Part shown: one piece after another, positions 52,770 to 61,078 of the stretch
Position numbering within the stretch: the stretch's first letter is position 1
Layout of the letters: each line of letters starts with the position of its first letter
Assembly: GCF_029846115.1 (NCBI RefSeq)
Contig: NZ_JARVZZ010000001.1
Coordinates: 682,001-746,000 of the forward strand
Direction: 5' to 3'
Length of the DNA stretch: 64,000 nt
Source: Serratia marcescens
Lineage (GTDB): Bacteria > Pseudomonadota > Gammaproteobacteria > Enterobacterales > Enterobacteriaceae
Program-made: the position numbers and the translations under genes
Notes under the pieces: generated by a model
What the model was told of the DNA's origin: nothing
The model's database searches: none
What the model saw: only the letters and a program-made list of their open reading frames with translations

Positions 52770-54116
52770 ATGCGGCTTCAATCGCCCTGGCAACCTCGCC
52801 TGGCCAATGCGGAAGTCACCACCGTCGAGCGGCTGGTGCTGGCGTTAGGCGACGACATTATCGAGGGTAAACTGCAGGGTGGCGATCGTCTGCCGGCCCA
52901 CCGTACGCTCGCCTGGCAATTGGAGATCGGTCTGGGCACGGTGACCAAAGCCTATGCCATCCTCGAACGACGCGGGTTGGTACGCAGCGTGAAAGGCCGC
53001 GGGATGTTCGTGGCGATTCGCCGCGCCCGTGAAAAACGCGAAATCGATCTTTCGTCCAATGCGCCGCCGGCGATGCTGACCGATCGTTTGCTGGCGCGCA
53101 CGCTGGCCGGTATTGCGCGGAAAATGGATGCGAACCATTTGAACATCTATGCCCCTCCGACCGGGCATCTGGAGCACCGACGTTTGTTGACCCGCTGGCT
53201 CGAAAACGTCGGCGTCACGATCGAACCATCGAATCTGGCGCTGACCAGCAATGCCCGTCAGGCAATTTCACTGGCTTTTGACCTGGCCTGCGGGCCACGC
53301 GGGACGATACTGACGGAGAGAATCACCTATCCCGGCGCGATCGCGCTGGCCCGGCGCCAAGGCCATTGCTTGATCGGCATCGATATCGATGCGCAAGGCA
53401 TGGTGCCGCAAGCGCTGTCTAGCGCGCTTGAGCGTGTTTCCTGCGGCCATACTGCGGTCTATCTGACCCCGACGCTGCATAACCCGACAACGGCCACCAT
53501 GAGCGCCGAGCGCAGGCAGGCTATCATCGAGATATGCCGGCAGGCGAATGTCTGGATCATCGAGGATGGCGTGTATGCCCAGGGGCATTCAGCAGCGCCT
53601 GCGCTCGCGACATTGGCACCCGAGCGGGTGTTCCATGTCAATGGTCTGTCGAAAACGCTCGGCCCGGGGCTGCGGATCGGTATGCTGACTCTGCCGCCCG
53701 GTATGCAAAACGCGGCGGAAGAAGCCTTGCAAGATATTCCCTTCGCGCCTTCGCCACTGTCTTGCGCAGTGGTGGGGGAGTGGCTGTCCAGCGGCGCGAT
53801 CGAGGCGATACCGCAAGCGTTGCGCCATGAGGCTCAGCGCAGAGTGCATCTGGCCACCTCGATATTCGACGCCGGCGAATGCGTATCGCATCCCGACGCT
53901 TATCATGTCTGGCTGCCGATGCCGCGCGAAACCGCCGAGTCTGTGGCCGCCGCCGCATTGGCCAACATAAAAGTGACGCCGCCGGACACCGTGATGGTGG
54001 ACCGCGACGAACGGGCAACGGGCATTCGCCTGTGCCTGGGTTCCCCTTCGTTGGACGAACTAACGGCAGGCCTGACGCAGCTGGCGCAGCTGTTGAAAGC
54101 ACATCGGAACGGCTGA
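52770..54116 (+). CDS. MocR/GntR-type regulator with aminotransferase domain
   Basis: I use the ATG at 52770 (GGAG 8 bases upstream); the in-frame GTG at 52740 lies inside the palindromic operator. The 448-residue fusion has a GntR winged helix at ~15-75 (LALGDDIIEGKLQGGDRLPA, then LGTVTKAYAILERRGLVRS). A PLP-binding aminotransferase-like domain follows, with ALTSNARQAISLAFDLA, WIIEDGVYAQGH and FHVNGLSKTLGPGLRIGM (PLP lysine). It likely senses an amine or amino acid and controls the divergent exporter. Confidence 0.9.
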   Translation: MRLQSPWQPRLANAEVTTVERLVLALGDDIIEGKLQGGDRLPAHRTLAWQLEIGLGTVTKAYAILERRGLVRSVKGRGMFVAIRRAREKREIDLSSNAPPAMLTDRLLARTLAGIARKMDANHLNIYAPPTGHLEHRRLLTRWLENVGVTIEPSNLALTSNARQAISLAFDLACGPRGTILTERITYPGAIALARRQGHCLIGIDIDAQGMVPQALSSALERVSCGHTAVYLTPTLHNPTTATMSAERRQAIIEICRQANVWIIEDGVYAQGHSAAPALATLAPERVFHVNGLSKTLGPGLRIGMLTLPPGMQNAAEEALQDIPFAPSPLSCAVVGEWLSSGAIEAIPQALRHEAQRRVHLATSIFDAGECVSHPDAYHVWLPMPRETAESVAAAALANIKVTPPDTVMVDRDERATGIRLCLGSPSLDELTAGLTQLAQLLKAHRNG

Positions 54117-54277
54117 CAAACGGAAGGGAAAGGTTACGCGCACGGGTCGTCCGGCTCAGGCCTGTTCTTTTTGTGCGGTTTACTATTCCCTTCGCACCCG
54201 CCTGCTTTTTCTGCCATTATTCTGCCTGATAAATTAGCGGGACTGATACAACCTCCCCGCGCCTCTGGAGAACACCG

Positions 54278-54772
54278 ATGCTGTTCAAACTATGCAAAAC
54301 CCTTGCGATGGCCTGTGTGGCCCTGATTATCGCCCAGAGCAGCGCGCTCAGCTTTACCCTGGAAGTGGCGGGCAAGATCGACAACGTGACCGACCCGGTC
54401 AAAAAAAGCTATCTGTTCACCGATAAGCAGCTGTTGGCGATGCCGGTGCGCAGCATCACCACCTCCACGTCCTGGACGCCGCAGAGAAAATTCGAAGGGA
54501 TCTCGGTGGCCGATATCCTGGAGCGCGTCGGCGCCAAGGGCGAGACGCTGACCTTCTACGCGCTGAACGATTATTACATCGACGTGCCGCTGTCCGACGT
54601 CAAGAAATACAACATGATCCTGGCCTACAAGATGGACGGGGAGATGCTGAAGCTCAGAAACTTCGGCCCGCTGTTCCTGGTGTACCCGCGCGACGCCGCC
54701 GGGCCTGAACTGAACTCGCCGTTGTACAATTCGCGCTTTATCTGGCAAGTCGACAGGATCGTGATCAAATGA
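54278..54772 (+). CDS. Periplasmic SUOX-fold pterin-binding-like protein (PruR-like)
   Basis: This 164-residue protein has a signal peptide (residues ~1-24, KTLAMACVALIIAQSSALS). The compact domain resembles the molybdopterin-binding fold of sulfite oxidases (TSTSWTPQRKFEGISVADIL, then DYYIDVPLSDVKKYNMILAY, RNFGPLFLVYPRD). The cofactor-ligating cysteine of true enzymes is missing: the only cysteines are in the signal peptide. It is therefore more likely a binding or sensing protein. This matches PruR of Agrobacterium, which binds pterins and controls an inner-membrane signalling partner. Its stop overlaps the histidine kinase start by 4 bases. Confidence 0.75.
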   Translation: MLFKLCKTLAMACVALIIAQSSALSFTLEVAGKIDNVTDPVKKSYLFTDKQLLAMPVRSITTSTSWTPQRKFEGISVADILERVGAKGETLTFYALNDYYIDVPLSDVKKYNMILAYKMDGEMLKLRNFGPLFLVYPRDAAGPELNSPLYNSRFIWQVDRIVIK

Positions 54773-56553
54773 AGCTGACGACCTTTAAGAACGGCAGCAG
54801 GCTGGCGATCCCGGCCATCTTCGCCGCGCTGTTTTTAGTGGCTTCGACCGTCACGCTCTATTACTACAGCGCCACTCTGTCGAAGAAAGGGCTGTATGCC
54901 ATCGCCGGCACGCAGGAGAACTACTCGTGGTCGATCGCCAAGTTCTCCATCAAGCTGGCGGAGTTCGACACGCTGGTCGAGCAGCAAAGCCATGCCGCGC
55001 AGGTGGACAACGACAACCTGCGGCTGCGGTTCGAAATCCTCTATTCGCGCTTTTACGTGCTGGAAACCGTCTCCGAATCGACCCAGCCGCTGTACGCCGA
55101 GCCGGGTTACCCGGAAGTGGTCAAACAGATGCGCCTGCAGATGGATCGCATCGATAAGCTGCTGGACAGCCCGAAAATCGACTTCAGCCAAGTGTCCGCG
55201 GCCATGAGGGCCATCAAACCTTACGCCATCGAAATGGCCAACCTGACCGACCACGCAGAGGTGAAGCAGCGCACCGCCGCCTATGAGGATTACATCGAGA
55301 AACGGCACATCATTTTCTATGGGTTGGTGATCGTCATGTTCTCGGTGATCGCGCTGATCGCCATCACCCTGATCGTGTTCCGTCAGCAGCGGCTGACCAT
55401 TCGCCAGCAGGCCAAGGCCATTGAGGCGGAGAAAGCGACACGCACCAAAAACGCCTTCCTCGGCGCCATCGGCCACGAACTGCGCACCTCATTGCAGAGT
55501 GTGATGTCGGCCATCGACGTGCTGGTGAACACCCGGGTGTCGGCGGAGCATGCGGACACTTTCCAGCGGCTGGAGACCGCCGCGCAGCAAATCGAAAGCC
55601 AGATGAAAGATCTGACCGACTACGCGCACCTCGACAGCGGCATGATGGAATTGCGCATCGTGCCGTTCGACGCGCAGAAGCTGATCGCGGAAACCGCCAA
55701 CGAAATCGCCACCCTGACCCGCAAAGAGCAGGTCAAACTGAGCTGTGAAGTGGAATGCAGCCACCTGCTGGTACACTCCGATCCGCTGCGCATCCGGCAG
55801 ATTATCGTCAACCTGCTGACCAACGCCTACAAATACACCGAAAGCGGCAGCATTACGCTGCACAGCTGCCTGCGCCGCCAGCCGGGCGGCAATTCGTTGA
55901 TTATCGAAGTGACCGACACCGGCATCGGTATCGAAAAAGACCAGCTCGATCAGATCTTCAAACCCTTTACCCAGTTGGATCAGTCGCATACCAAACAGTA
56001 TGCCGGCGTCGGGATGGGGCTGGCGATCGTGCACGGCCTGGTGACGCTGCTCAACGGCACCATCACGGTATACAGCGAAATCAAGAAGGGCAGCACCTTT
56101 ATCGTCAGCATTCCGGTGCAGATCAGTGAAGACGAACGTGCCGACGAGCCCGCCGCCGCCAATGCCTCTCTGCAGCAGAAGCCGCAGCAGGTGCTGGTGG
56201 TGGATGACAACAAGTCGGTGGGTGACGCCTTTGCGGCGCTATTGGACAAGCTGGGCTATCAGCACGAACTGTGCGACTCGCCGGAACGCGCGCTGCAGAA
56301 GCTGCTCAGACGCCCTTACGACGCGCTGTTGCTGGATCTGCAGATGCCGGGCATCGACGGGGCCGCCCTGGCCAGGCAGCTGCGCAACCGTCGCGGCCCC
56401 AACCGCCATGTGCCGATCATCGGCATCAGCGCCTATACGCCTGAGCAGCTGACGGCGGACCAGCGCGCCCTGTTCGACAACTACCTGATGAAGCCGGTCC
56501 GGCTGGATGCGCTGTCGAGCGCGCTGGCCGAGGTGTTCCCCGCTAAAGATTAA
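54769..56553 (+). CDS. Hybrid sensor histidine kinase with C-terminal receiver
   Basis: This 594-residue inner-membrane kinase has TM1 at ~14-34, a periplasmic sensor at ~38-178 and TM2 at ~181-204. The HisKA domain has phospho-His 236 in GHELRTSLQ (Ser where Pro is usual). The ATPase domain has the N box at ~340-358, DTGIGI 383-388 and GMGLAI 415-420. The receiver (~474-590) has D479/D480, phospho-Asp 523 and Lys 575. No HPt domain follows, so a relay would need one in trans. Co-translated with the PruR-like protein, it probably reads its ligand state. Its end overlaps the convergent response-regulator gene by 11 bases. Confidence 0.9.
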   Translation: MKLTTFKNGSRLAIPAIFAALFLVASTVTLYYYSATLSKKGLYAIAGTQENYSWSIAKFSIKLAEFDTLVEQQSHAAQVDNDNLRLRFEILYSRFYVLETVSESTQPLYAEPGYPEVVKQMRLQMDRIDKLLDSPKIDFSQVSAAMRAIKPYAIEMANLTDHAEVKQRTAAYEDYIEKRHIIFYGLVIVMFSVIALIAITLIVFRQQRLTIRQQAKAIEAEKATRTKNAFLGAIGHELRTSLQSVMSAIDVLVNTRVSAEHADTFQRLETAAQQIESQMKDLTDYAHLDSGMMELRIVPFDAQKLIAETANEIATLTRKEQVKLSCEVECSHLLVHSDPLRIRQIIVNLLTNAYKYTESGSITLHSCLRRQPGGNSLIIEVTDTGIGIEKDQLDQIFKPFTQLDQSHTKQYAGVGMGLAIVHGLVTLLNGTITVYSEIKKGSTFIVSIPVQISEDERADEPAAANASLQQKPQQVLVVDDNKSVGDAFAALLDKLGYQHELCDSPERALQKLLRRPYDALLLDLQMPGIDGAALARQLRNRRGPNRHVPIIGISAYTPEQLTADQRALFDNYLMKPVRLDALSSALAEVFPAKD

Positions 56554-57394
56554 AACAGCGTTGCAGTGCGGCTTCGATCACATGGAGCCGCACCGGCTTT
56601 TCATAAGGGCCGAGCACGTCGTACTCGCGCATCGCCTGAGCGATCTCCGACTCACGTCGGTCGGTCCCCAGCTCGCCGGTCAGCACCAGTACCGGCGCGT
56701 CCGGGTTGTCGGAGGCGCGGATGGTGGCAATACAGCGATCCGCCGTTTCCTCACCGATCAGCCAGTCCACCACGTAGCCGTCGAACAGGCTTTGCTGCAA
56801 CGCCTGACAGAAGCTGTCGACGTCGTAAAACGCCACCGCGTTGAAGCCGCAGCCGCCGAGATACTTGGCCAGCTCATCGGCCGCCTGATGCGAATCGTCC
56901 AATACCGCGATGCTCAGCCGCTCGTCGTCACCGAAGCCGGGCCGGATTTCGATCAGATCGACGCCGTAACGCGGGCCTGCCGGCGCCTCATCGGCGCGAT
57001 AGATATGCCACTGCCCTTCCACGCGCAGCGCCACAAATTCCGCCGGCCGCCCGGCAGGAAGCTCGTCGCTGACGTGCCCGACGCAAGGTATCGCCACACC
57101 CGCCACGAAAAAGATGGCATCGCGCGCCATGTTTGGCTCGGTGGGTTCGTGTTCGGCGCTCAAATCGGCGATCGCCGCCGGCGTTTCTCCCAACGCGGCC
57201 GCGACGCTGTTGATCTGTTCCAGCGTCCAGGGGCTTTGCCCTTTCAGTTTGCGGTGCGCATGTGAAAAACTCAGATCCAAGATGCGGCTGAGTTCGCGAG
57301 CATGCTGACGTTTTCCAATTCCGTAATGTAAAAACAGCTCCCTGACCCGATTGGCAATCGACTGTGAATCGAATTTTTGGTGATTGTTATCCAT
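56543..57394 (-). CDS. Response regulator with N-terminal BetR-like HTH and C-terminal receiver
   Basis: This 283-residue protein has a BetR-like helix-turn-helix at ~10-75 (ANRVRELFLHYGIGKRQHAR, then SFSHAHRKLKGQSPWTLEQI). A ~75-residue middle segment with three-strand character follows, then a receiver domain at ~160-280. The receiver residues are present: D166/D167, phospho-Asp 210 in YVVDW, Thr 239 and Lys 266 in YEKP. The output-before-receiver order is the reverse of most response regulators. AAGGA precedes the ATG. The gene converges on the kinase, so the two are transcribed separately. It is the obvious partner of the kinase. Confidence 0.8.
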   Translation of the reverse strand: MDNNHQKFDSQSIANRVRELFLHYGIGKRQHARELSRILDLSFSHAHRKLKGQSPWTLEQINSVAAALGETPAAIADLSAEHEPTEPNMARDAIFFVAGVAIPCVGHVSDELPAGRPAEFVALRVEGQWHIYRADEAPAGPRYGVDLIEIRPGFGDDERLSIAVLDDSHQAADELAKYLGGCGFNAVAFYDVDSFCQALQQSLFDGYVVDWLIGEETADRCIATIRASDNPDAPVLVLTGELGTDRRESEIAQAMREYDVLGPYEKPVRLHVIEAALQRCFNL

Positions 57395-57507
57395 TTGTTC
57401 CTTCGATTTTTTTTACTGATTTATCAGTCGTTTTGATTATTTCCGCTGAAAAAGCCACATCAAAAACTAGCATCTCATGCAATTATGCGTTAAAAACGTT
57501 GCTTGAC

Positions 57508-57536
57508 ATACCATGTTGCATCGTCAAACATGGTAT
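57508..57536. promoter_or_regulatory. 10-bp inverted repeat overlapping TTGACA (candidate operator)
   Basis: The arms ATACCATGTT (57508-57517) and AACATGGTAT (57527-57536) are perfect complements 9 bases apart. TTGACA at 57503-57508 is followed after 17 bases by AAACAT, a weak -10. It is 114 bases before the response-regulator start on the other strand and could be its binding site. Confidence 0.45.
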
Positions 57537-57720
57537 CAAAAGAGACATACAGCAATACACTATAAAAAATAACACCAGCACGTTTTTTAATAATAACCAT
57601 AGTAACACCAGGGAAAATTTGTTCCGTTGCCGCTACTGAGACGATGAGCACATCGCTTGGACTGCGCAAATCAAACGGGGCTTGAGCCTTTAGCGCTAAT
57701 CTGTTTTACCCACTTTTAAG

Positions 57721-57748
57721 CCGGGATCCGTCAGGGTCCCGGTTTTTT
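57721..57748 (+). terminator. Rightward rho-independent terminator without an obvious gene
   Basis: CCGGGATCC/GGGTCCCGG stem with six T residues. No protein-coding gene on this strand ends here, which suggests an unannotated short transcript starting in the spacer. Confidence 0.7.
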
Positions 57749-57790
57749 ATTGCCCTGGCGCCGCGCCATCATACGGACTCACCCCACAGC

Positions 57791-57826
57791 CGCAAATAAA
57801 AACGGAGCCGGCATGCCGGCTCCGTT
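57791..57826 (-). terminator. Terminator of the first Ssp-type gene
   Basis: Perfect 26-base palindrome (arms of 13, core GCCGGCATGCCGGC) followed on the minus strand by TTTATTTG, 24 bases after the stop codon. Confidence 0.8.
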
Positions 57827-57849
57827 GTCCTTGAGATTGCCGCTGAAGG

Positions 57850-60800
57850 TCAGAAGCGCCAGGTGAAGCCGGCGTTGACGCTGTTGTCCTGGTGGTTCTG
57901 CGACAGCAGCCCGCCGTAGCCCAGCGACAGCGTGGCGTTCTCGTTCACCGCCACTTCCGCTCCCGCCTTCAGCACCATCCCGTCGCGCGAGACCGGTACG
58001 CTGTCCACCACGAACGGCGCATTGCCGCCGTTGAACCGCAGCCCGGTGCCTCGCTCCAGACCGCCGTACTGATGCTGCCACCCCAGCTCGCTGCGCAGCG
58101 CCACCGTCGTGCCCGGGCTCACCTGCCAGGCGGTGTCCGCACGCAGGCCCAGCGTCGACACCGTCGCATCCGTGTGCTGCTTGTCGCCACGCAATGCCGC
58201 CGCGCCGCCGCTTTCCGCGATGCCGTTGTTCTCGAAGTTCACGTACGCCAGGTTCACGAACGGCTCCAGGTTCAGCCACTCACCCTGCACGCTGTAGCCC
58301 GCTTCCGCGAACAGCTGCTCGGTGCGCGCGCTGTACTTCGCCGTGTCGCGGTCCGACTGCATCCCGTAGTTCACCGACCGTTTGGTGTCGATGCGATGCC
58401 AGGTGTAGCCCGCCCCGCCGCGCAGCGCCAGCGCCCCGAACTGCTTGTCGCCGTACGCCGCCAGGTGGTAGTTGTCGCTGTCCGCCTTCGACCCGTACCC
58501 GCCGTGCAGCGAGGTGCGGGTGTAGCCGGTCGCCACCCCCAGCCGCCAGTCGTCCGCCGCCGCCGAGTCCAGCCCCACCAGCACCCCGTAGGTCGAGGCC
58601 TGATAACCCGTGGCGTTGGCGTCGCCCGACGCGTGGTCCCACGCCCCCAGCAGCTGCGCCCAGGCCCCGCCTTCATCCGCCTTGATGGCCGACGAGCTCG
58701 CCAGCCCTTCCGCCTGACGCAGACGCCCGTTCAGCGCCTCACGCAGGTAGCGGCTGTCGTTCACCAGCGCCGACGCGATATCCGCATGGATTTGCCCCGA
58801 CAGCTGACGGAACGCCTGCCGCGCCTCGCCCGCCGTGCCGCTGTTGAGCAGGCTTTCGTACACCGGGTTGCCCGCCGCCAGCGCATCCGCCGCCGCCGCC
58901 ACCGCCCGCTCGTTCGCCGTCTGCGCCACGCTGGCGAAGCTGGTGCCATTGCGCCCGACGCTCAGCGTTACTCCGGTCGGCTGGTAGCTCAGCCCGGTGC
59001 CGAGGAACAGGTAGTTCGGCGCCACCGCATCAAACTGCCCGCTCACCCCCTGCTGCGCGCTCAGGATGGTGTACTGCTGGCCCAGCAGGCTGCGCACTTC
59101 GCTTTGCGTCAGCAGGTTGGGGCTGTTCTCCAGCGTCACCGCCACCTCGCCGCCGCCGATCGTCGCCGATCCGCTGCTCTGGATCCGATCGCTCTGGCCA
59201 TTCGGCCCCACTTCCACCGCGTAGCGCGACCCCGGTTCGAAGCTGACGTTGCCCGCCACGTTCAGGGTGCCGATCGAGTTGCCCGGCGCCACGGTGCCGC
59301 CCTGACGGGCGGTCAGCGAACCGACCGTGCCGCTGCCGCCGACGATGCCGCCGTTCTGCACGCTGACGGCCGAGGTGACCGAGCCGTTGACTGCCAGCCG
59401 CCCCTGATTGACCAGCGTCGGGCCGGCATAGGTGTTGGCGCCGGTCATGACCAGCGTGCCCATCCCTTCTTTGGTGAGGCCGCCGTGGCCAGAGATGTTG
59501 TTGGAGTAAACTTCCAGCTCGCAGCTGATGTCGTCACACTTCCTGGCGTGCAGCGTGCCGGCATCCACCTCGGCACCCAGGCCCGGAATATTGGCGACAA
59601 ACTGGGTCGAGCCGTAGGCCACGCCCGTCGGATCCGGGATGCGGAACTCCGCAGGAATATCGTCGACGGTATAGAACATGCCCGGACCGTTGATGGCCTT
59701 GCCCAGGTTAATCATCCCCCAGCCGTAGAGCGCGTCGATGCCCGGCGCGCCCATGTCGGTGGCGGTGGTTTTCAGCACGTCGGCAATCTGCGCCGAGCTC
59801 ATGTACGGGAAGCGCTGCAGCAACACCGCCACCGCGCCGGTGACGTGCGGCGTCGCCATCGAGGTGCCGTTTTTATTGCCGTAGTCCGACACCAGGTTGG
59901 CCGGATCGGAACCGTTGGCCACGGTGCTGTAGATTTTGCTGCCCGGCGACGAGACGCAGAAGCTGGCGGTATAGCCGCAGCGGGAAGAGAAGCTGCTGAT
60001 GGTGTAAGGCACGCTGTTGGTCGATGCCGCATCCTGCGCCACGCTGGCGACCGATAGCCAATTCGGCGCAATGTCCGGCACGAAGTAGGCCAGCCCACTG
60101 ATCACATCCGGTTGGTTGTAGTTGCCGTCGTTCCCGGCGGCGAACAGCACCAGAATATTTTTGCGCGCCGCGTCGATAGCGCCCTGATAGCCTGCGCCGG
60201 CCAGGCTGCCGAGCAGCGGTTTGACCTGATCGAATTGTTCCTGCGCATCCTTCAGCTCAAAGTGCAGCGCGTTAGGATCGCGGCCGCCATCGGACAGAAA
60301 GTCGGGAATACTGACGCCCCAGCTGTTGTTGATCACCCGCACGCCGCTGTTGATCATCGCCTGCCAGCCGGCATTGGTGACGGCGCCGTCCAGGCCGAGG
60401 AATTCGCCGTAGGCCGGGCCGTCGTTGTCGTTATCGACACTGATCACCTGCGAATCGAAGGCCACGCCGTGCATCCCGACGCCGTCGCGGTTGGCGGCGC
60501 TGATGCCCGCAACGTGCACCCCGTGATTGCTCAGCATGCCCTGTGAGCCGCTGTAGAAGTGGAAGGTGCCGTCGAAGTAAAAGCGGTCACCGGCGTTAAT
60601 GCCCGGCCGGTGCGGATCGGTGTAGGCGCGATAGCCTTCGGTGACCACGTTGATCAGTTTGCCGTCGCCGGCGAACTCGGGATGGCGGTTGACCGGGGTA
60701 TCGAAAATGCCCACCTTCTGCCCTTTGCCGGTATAGCCGGCGGCATAGGCCTCATCGGCGTGGATCGCCCCCAGCCCCCAGTTGGCGTTGAATTCGGCGT

Positions 60801-60954
60801 TGCGCCAGCTGGCCGGATCGCCGGCTTGACCGTTCACCTCGTGCGGCGCCGCCTGCGCATACCCCGCCAGCGCCATGCAGCAGACCAGCGCGTTCAGCCG
60901 CCACGGCGAGCGACGAGCGTTTCCTTTGTTATCAAAACCCATTGTTGTTGTCAT
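57850..60954 (-). CDS. Autotransporter subtilisin-like serine protease (Ssp homologue)
   Basis: This 1034-residue precursor has a long signal region (to ~AQAA, 33-36). The S8 peptidase domain has catalytic D85 (IFDTPV), H147 (NHGVHVAG, with Val in the usual HGTH) and S365 (NGTSMATPH). Oxyanion Asn is likely in FAAGND. An autotransporter-associated repeat (GLTKEGMGTLVMTGANTY) leads to a beta-helix linker, then a C-terminal beta-barrel from ~745 ending in WRF. It is secreted through its own barrel. It resembles the S. marcescens Ssp homologues more than Ssp itself. Residues from ~505 to the end are almost identical to the tandem second copy. Confidence 0.9.
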   Translation of the reverse strand: MTTTMGFDNKGNARRSPWRLNALVCCMALAGYAQAAPHEVNGQAGDPASWRNAEFNANWGLGAIHADEAYAAGYTGKGQKVGIFDTPVNRHPEFAGDGKLINVVTEGYRAYTDPHRPGINAGDRFYFDGTFHFYSGSQGMLSNHGVHVAGISAANRDGVGMHGVAFDSQVISVDNDNDGPAYGEFLGLDGAVTNAGWQAMINSGVRVINNSWGVSIPDFLSDGGRDPNALHFELKDAQEQFDQVKPLLGSLAGAGYQGAIDAARKNILVLFAAGNDGNYNQPDVISGLAYFVPDIAPNWLSVASVAQDAASTNSVPYTISSFSSRCGYTASFCVSSPGSKIYSTVANGSDPANLVSDYGNKNGTSMATPHVTGAVAVLLQRFPYMSSAQIADVLKTTATDMGAPGIDALYGWGMINLGKAINGPGMFYTVDDIPAEFRIPDPTGVAYGSTQFVANIPGLGAEVDAGTLHARKCDDISCELEVYSNNISGHGGLTKEGMGTLVMTGANTYAGPTLVNQGRLAVNGSVTSAVSVQNGGIVGGSGTVGSLTARQGGTVAPGNSIGTLNVAGNVSFEPGSRYAVEVGPNGQSDRIQSSGSATIGGGEVAVTLENSPNLLTQSEVRSLLGQQYTILSAQQGVSGQFDAVAPNYLFLGTGLSYQPTGVTLSVGRNGTSFASVAQTANERAVAAAADALAAGNPVYESLLNSGTAGEARQAFRQLSGQIHADIASALVNDSRYLREALNGRLRQAEGLASSSAIKADEGGAWAQLLGAWDHASGDANATGYQASTYGVLVGLDSAAADDWRLGVATGYTRTSLHGGYGSKADSDNYHLAAYGDKQFGALALRGGAGYTWHRIDTKRSVNYGMQSDRDTAKYSARTEQLFAEAGYSVQGEWLNLEPFVNLAYVNFENNGIAESGGAAALRGDKQHTDATVSTLGLRADTAWQVSPGTTVALRSELGWQHQYGGLERGTGLRFNGGNAPFVVDSVPVSRDGMVLKAGAEVAVNENATLSLGYGGLLSQNHQDNSVNAGFTWRF
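57852..59437. repeat. Near-identical 1.6 kb repeat, copy A
   Basis: Matches 61081-62666 at a constant offset of 3229 bases with only about eight substitutions that I could spot by eye and no gaps. It begins exactly in the stop codon and ends inside the linker codons for NTYAGP. It encodes the linker and the beta-barrel of the protease. Confidence 0.9.
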
Positions 60955-61020
60955 TTCCTTACCTTTTGCTTGTTATTGGCCGACGCCCCAGGTGCGCCGG
61001 GTTCTCATTAGCAGGATGTG

Positions 61021-61047
61021 AAAAAGGAACCGCCCGCAGACGGTTCC
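61021..61047 (-). terminator. Terminator of the second Ssp-type gene
   Basis: GGAACCG/CGGTTCC stem followed on the minus strand by five T residues, located between the two protease genes. Confidence 0.8.
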
Positions 61048-61078
61048 CCTACAAGGATTGAGTCGATGGTGCTTGTGC

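Larger units (their letters stand above)
57395..57849. promoter_or_regulatory. AT-rich spacer with dyads, promoter-like sequence and two terminators
   Basis: This 455-base gap lies between the response regulator and the protease gene. It holds ACTGAT-TT-ATCAGT (57415-57428), close upstream of the regulator start. It also holds a 10-bp inverted repeat ATACCATGTT/AACATGGTAT (57508-57536) overlapping a TTGACA hexamer. After ~190 bases there is a rightward hairpin with T-tract. The region 57537-57748 could be a small non-coding transcript. Short open frames here look non-coding. Confidence 0.5.

Noticed and set aside
57364..57639. 91-codon open frame across the response-regulator start and spacer
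   Set aside because: It overlaps the well-supported response regulator start, lacks a ribosome-binding site and has AT-driven composition.
57892..60057. 721-codon open frame antisense to the first protease
   Set aside because: Low-complexity Arg/His-rich composition with no recognisable domain; explained by codon bias of the protease gene on the minus strand.
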